From contig NZ_CP055930.1 of NCBI RefSeq assembly GCF_013927005.1, forward strand, positions 2,046,001-2,110,000: 64,000 nt of DNA. The letters run 5' to 3'. Position 1 is the first letter of the stretch, and each line of letters begins with the position of its first letter. Of the stretch, positions 60,009-64,000 are shown piece by piece. The notes under the pieces are model-generated. The model ran no database searches. It had not been told where the DNA came from and worked only from the letters and a program-made list of their open reading frames with translations. Origin of the DNA: Enterobacter sp. RHBSTW-00175 (GTDB taxonomy: Bacteria > Pseudomonadota > Gammaproteobacteria > Enterobacterales > Enterobacteriaceae). Both the position numbers and the translations under genes were made by a program.

Positions 60009-60077
60009 AATTCTGTTAAATCTGTATCAGGCTGAAAATATTCTGTCTCTCAACCGCCGAAACAGCTTCGGCGTTGT

Positions 60078-62983
<2,906 letters not shown>

Positions 62984-63177
62984 TCACAACCCGAAGATGT
63001 TTCTTTCGATTCATCATCAAATTGCGAAAATTTGAGAGACTCGAACACACCACTTAAGGTGTGTCGTTTCAATTTTCAGCTTGATCCAGATTTTTAAAGA
63101 GCAAATATCTCAAACATGACTCGCTGAGTCAGTTTTGAGATACGGGGGTCGGCGACTTTCACTCACAAACCAGCAAG

Positions 63178-63253
63178 TGGCGTCCCCTAGGGGATTCGAA
63201 CCCCTGTTACCGCCGTGAAAGGGCGGTGTCCTGGGCCTCTAGACGAAGGGGAC
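63178..63253 (-). tRNA. tRNA-Glu (anticodon TTC) in the 16S-23S spacer
   Basis: A 76 nt cloverleaf with encoded CCA. Acceptor GTCCCCT pairs with AGGGGAC; the anticodon loop CTTTCAC carries TTC at 63217-63219; the T arm has GGTTCGAATC. It is the sole tRNA in the spacer, the rrnB/C/E/G type of E. coli. Confidence 0.97.
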
Positions 63254-63339
63254 ACTGAAGTCTGCTTCGGCAAGACGCCTTGCTATTTACTTTTCATCAG
63301 ACAATCTGTGTGAGCACTACAAAGGCAGGTTCTTTAAGG

Positions 63340-64000
<661 letters not shown>

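Overview
The window reads as chromosome of a member of the Enterobacteriaceae close to Enterobacter or Lelliottia. Gene content and order follow the E. coli pfkA-to-rrnA segment, written here in the opposite direction, with lineage-specific replacements. Evidence for the family includes a Spot 42 RNA that matches the E. coli sequence as I recall it, an ERIC element, CpxQ and CsrC RNAs, and many proteins with E. coli lengths and motifs. No phage, integrase, transposase or CRISPR array was seen.

Layout. 1-5.1 kb: pfkA (cut by the window edge), fieF, cpxP with its 3' UTR small RNA CpxQ, divergent cpxRA, yiiM. 5.3-7.3 kb: sodA and rhaT. 7.3-18.3 kb: a rhamnose locus with regulators rhaR and rhaS, kinase and isomerase rhaBA, a complete sugar ABC importer, a lactaldehyde reductase and the mutarotase rhaM. 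The aldolase gene rhaD, which follows rhaA in E. coli, is not present. 18.3-22.8 kb: a raffinose/alpha-galactoside operon (rafR, rafA, rafB) with twin palindromic operators. 22.8-24.5 kb: a cupin XRE regulator divergent from an azlCD amino-acid exporter. 24.5-30.4 kb: a chaperone-usher fimbrial cluster whose pilin gene and upstream region are tandemly duplicated with a 1098 bp period. 30.5-37.5 kb: a DUF1471 protein, fdhD and the selenocysteine formate dehydrogenase-O operon fdoGHI-fdhE. 37.5-38.2 kb: an antitoxin with a PIN toxin gene broken by one amber codon. 38.4-42.2 kb: an esterase, fabY, dtd, yihY, yihX. 42.3-48.8 kb: typA, the nitrogen operon glnA-glnL-glnG with enhancer sites and sigma-54 promoter, yshB. 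48.9-59.8 kb: hemN, a 60-codon small ORF, yihI, csrC, engB, spf, polA, yihG, dsbA, srkA, yihD, mobAB. 59.8-64 kb: a ribosomal RNA operon on the minus strand (5S, 23S, tRNA-Glu, partial 16S).

Functional links. The formate dehydrogenase block is near self-contained: catalytic, electron-transfer and membrane subunits with two maturation factors; mobAB, far downstream, make the bis-MGD cofactor that FdoG needs, and dsbA and srkA form a Cpx-regulated pair in E. coli that connects to cpxRA and cpxP at the other end. The rha and raf loci are adjacent sugar modules. Most of the window is conserved core genome; the accessory material is concentrated between about 12 and 38 kb. I did not find a clearly new system. 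The most informative oddities are the rhaD-less rhamnose cluster with two transporters, the pilin duplication, the amber-interrupted toxin, the small ORF that exactly fills the yihI-hemN gap, and the tRNA-Glu spacer at the rrnA position.
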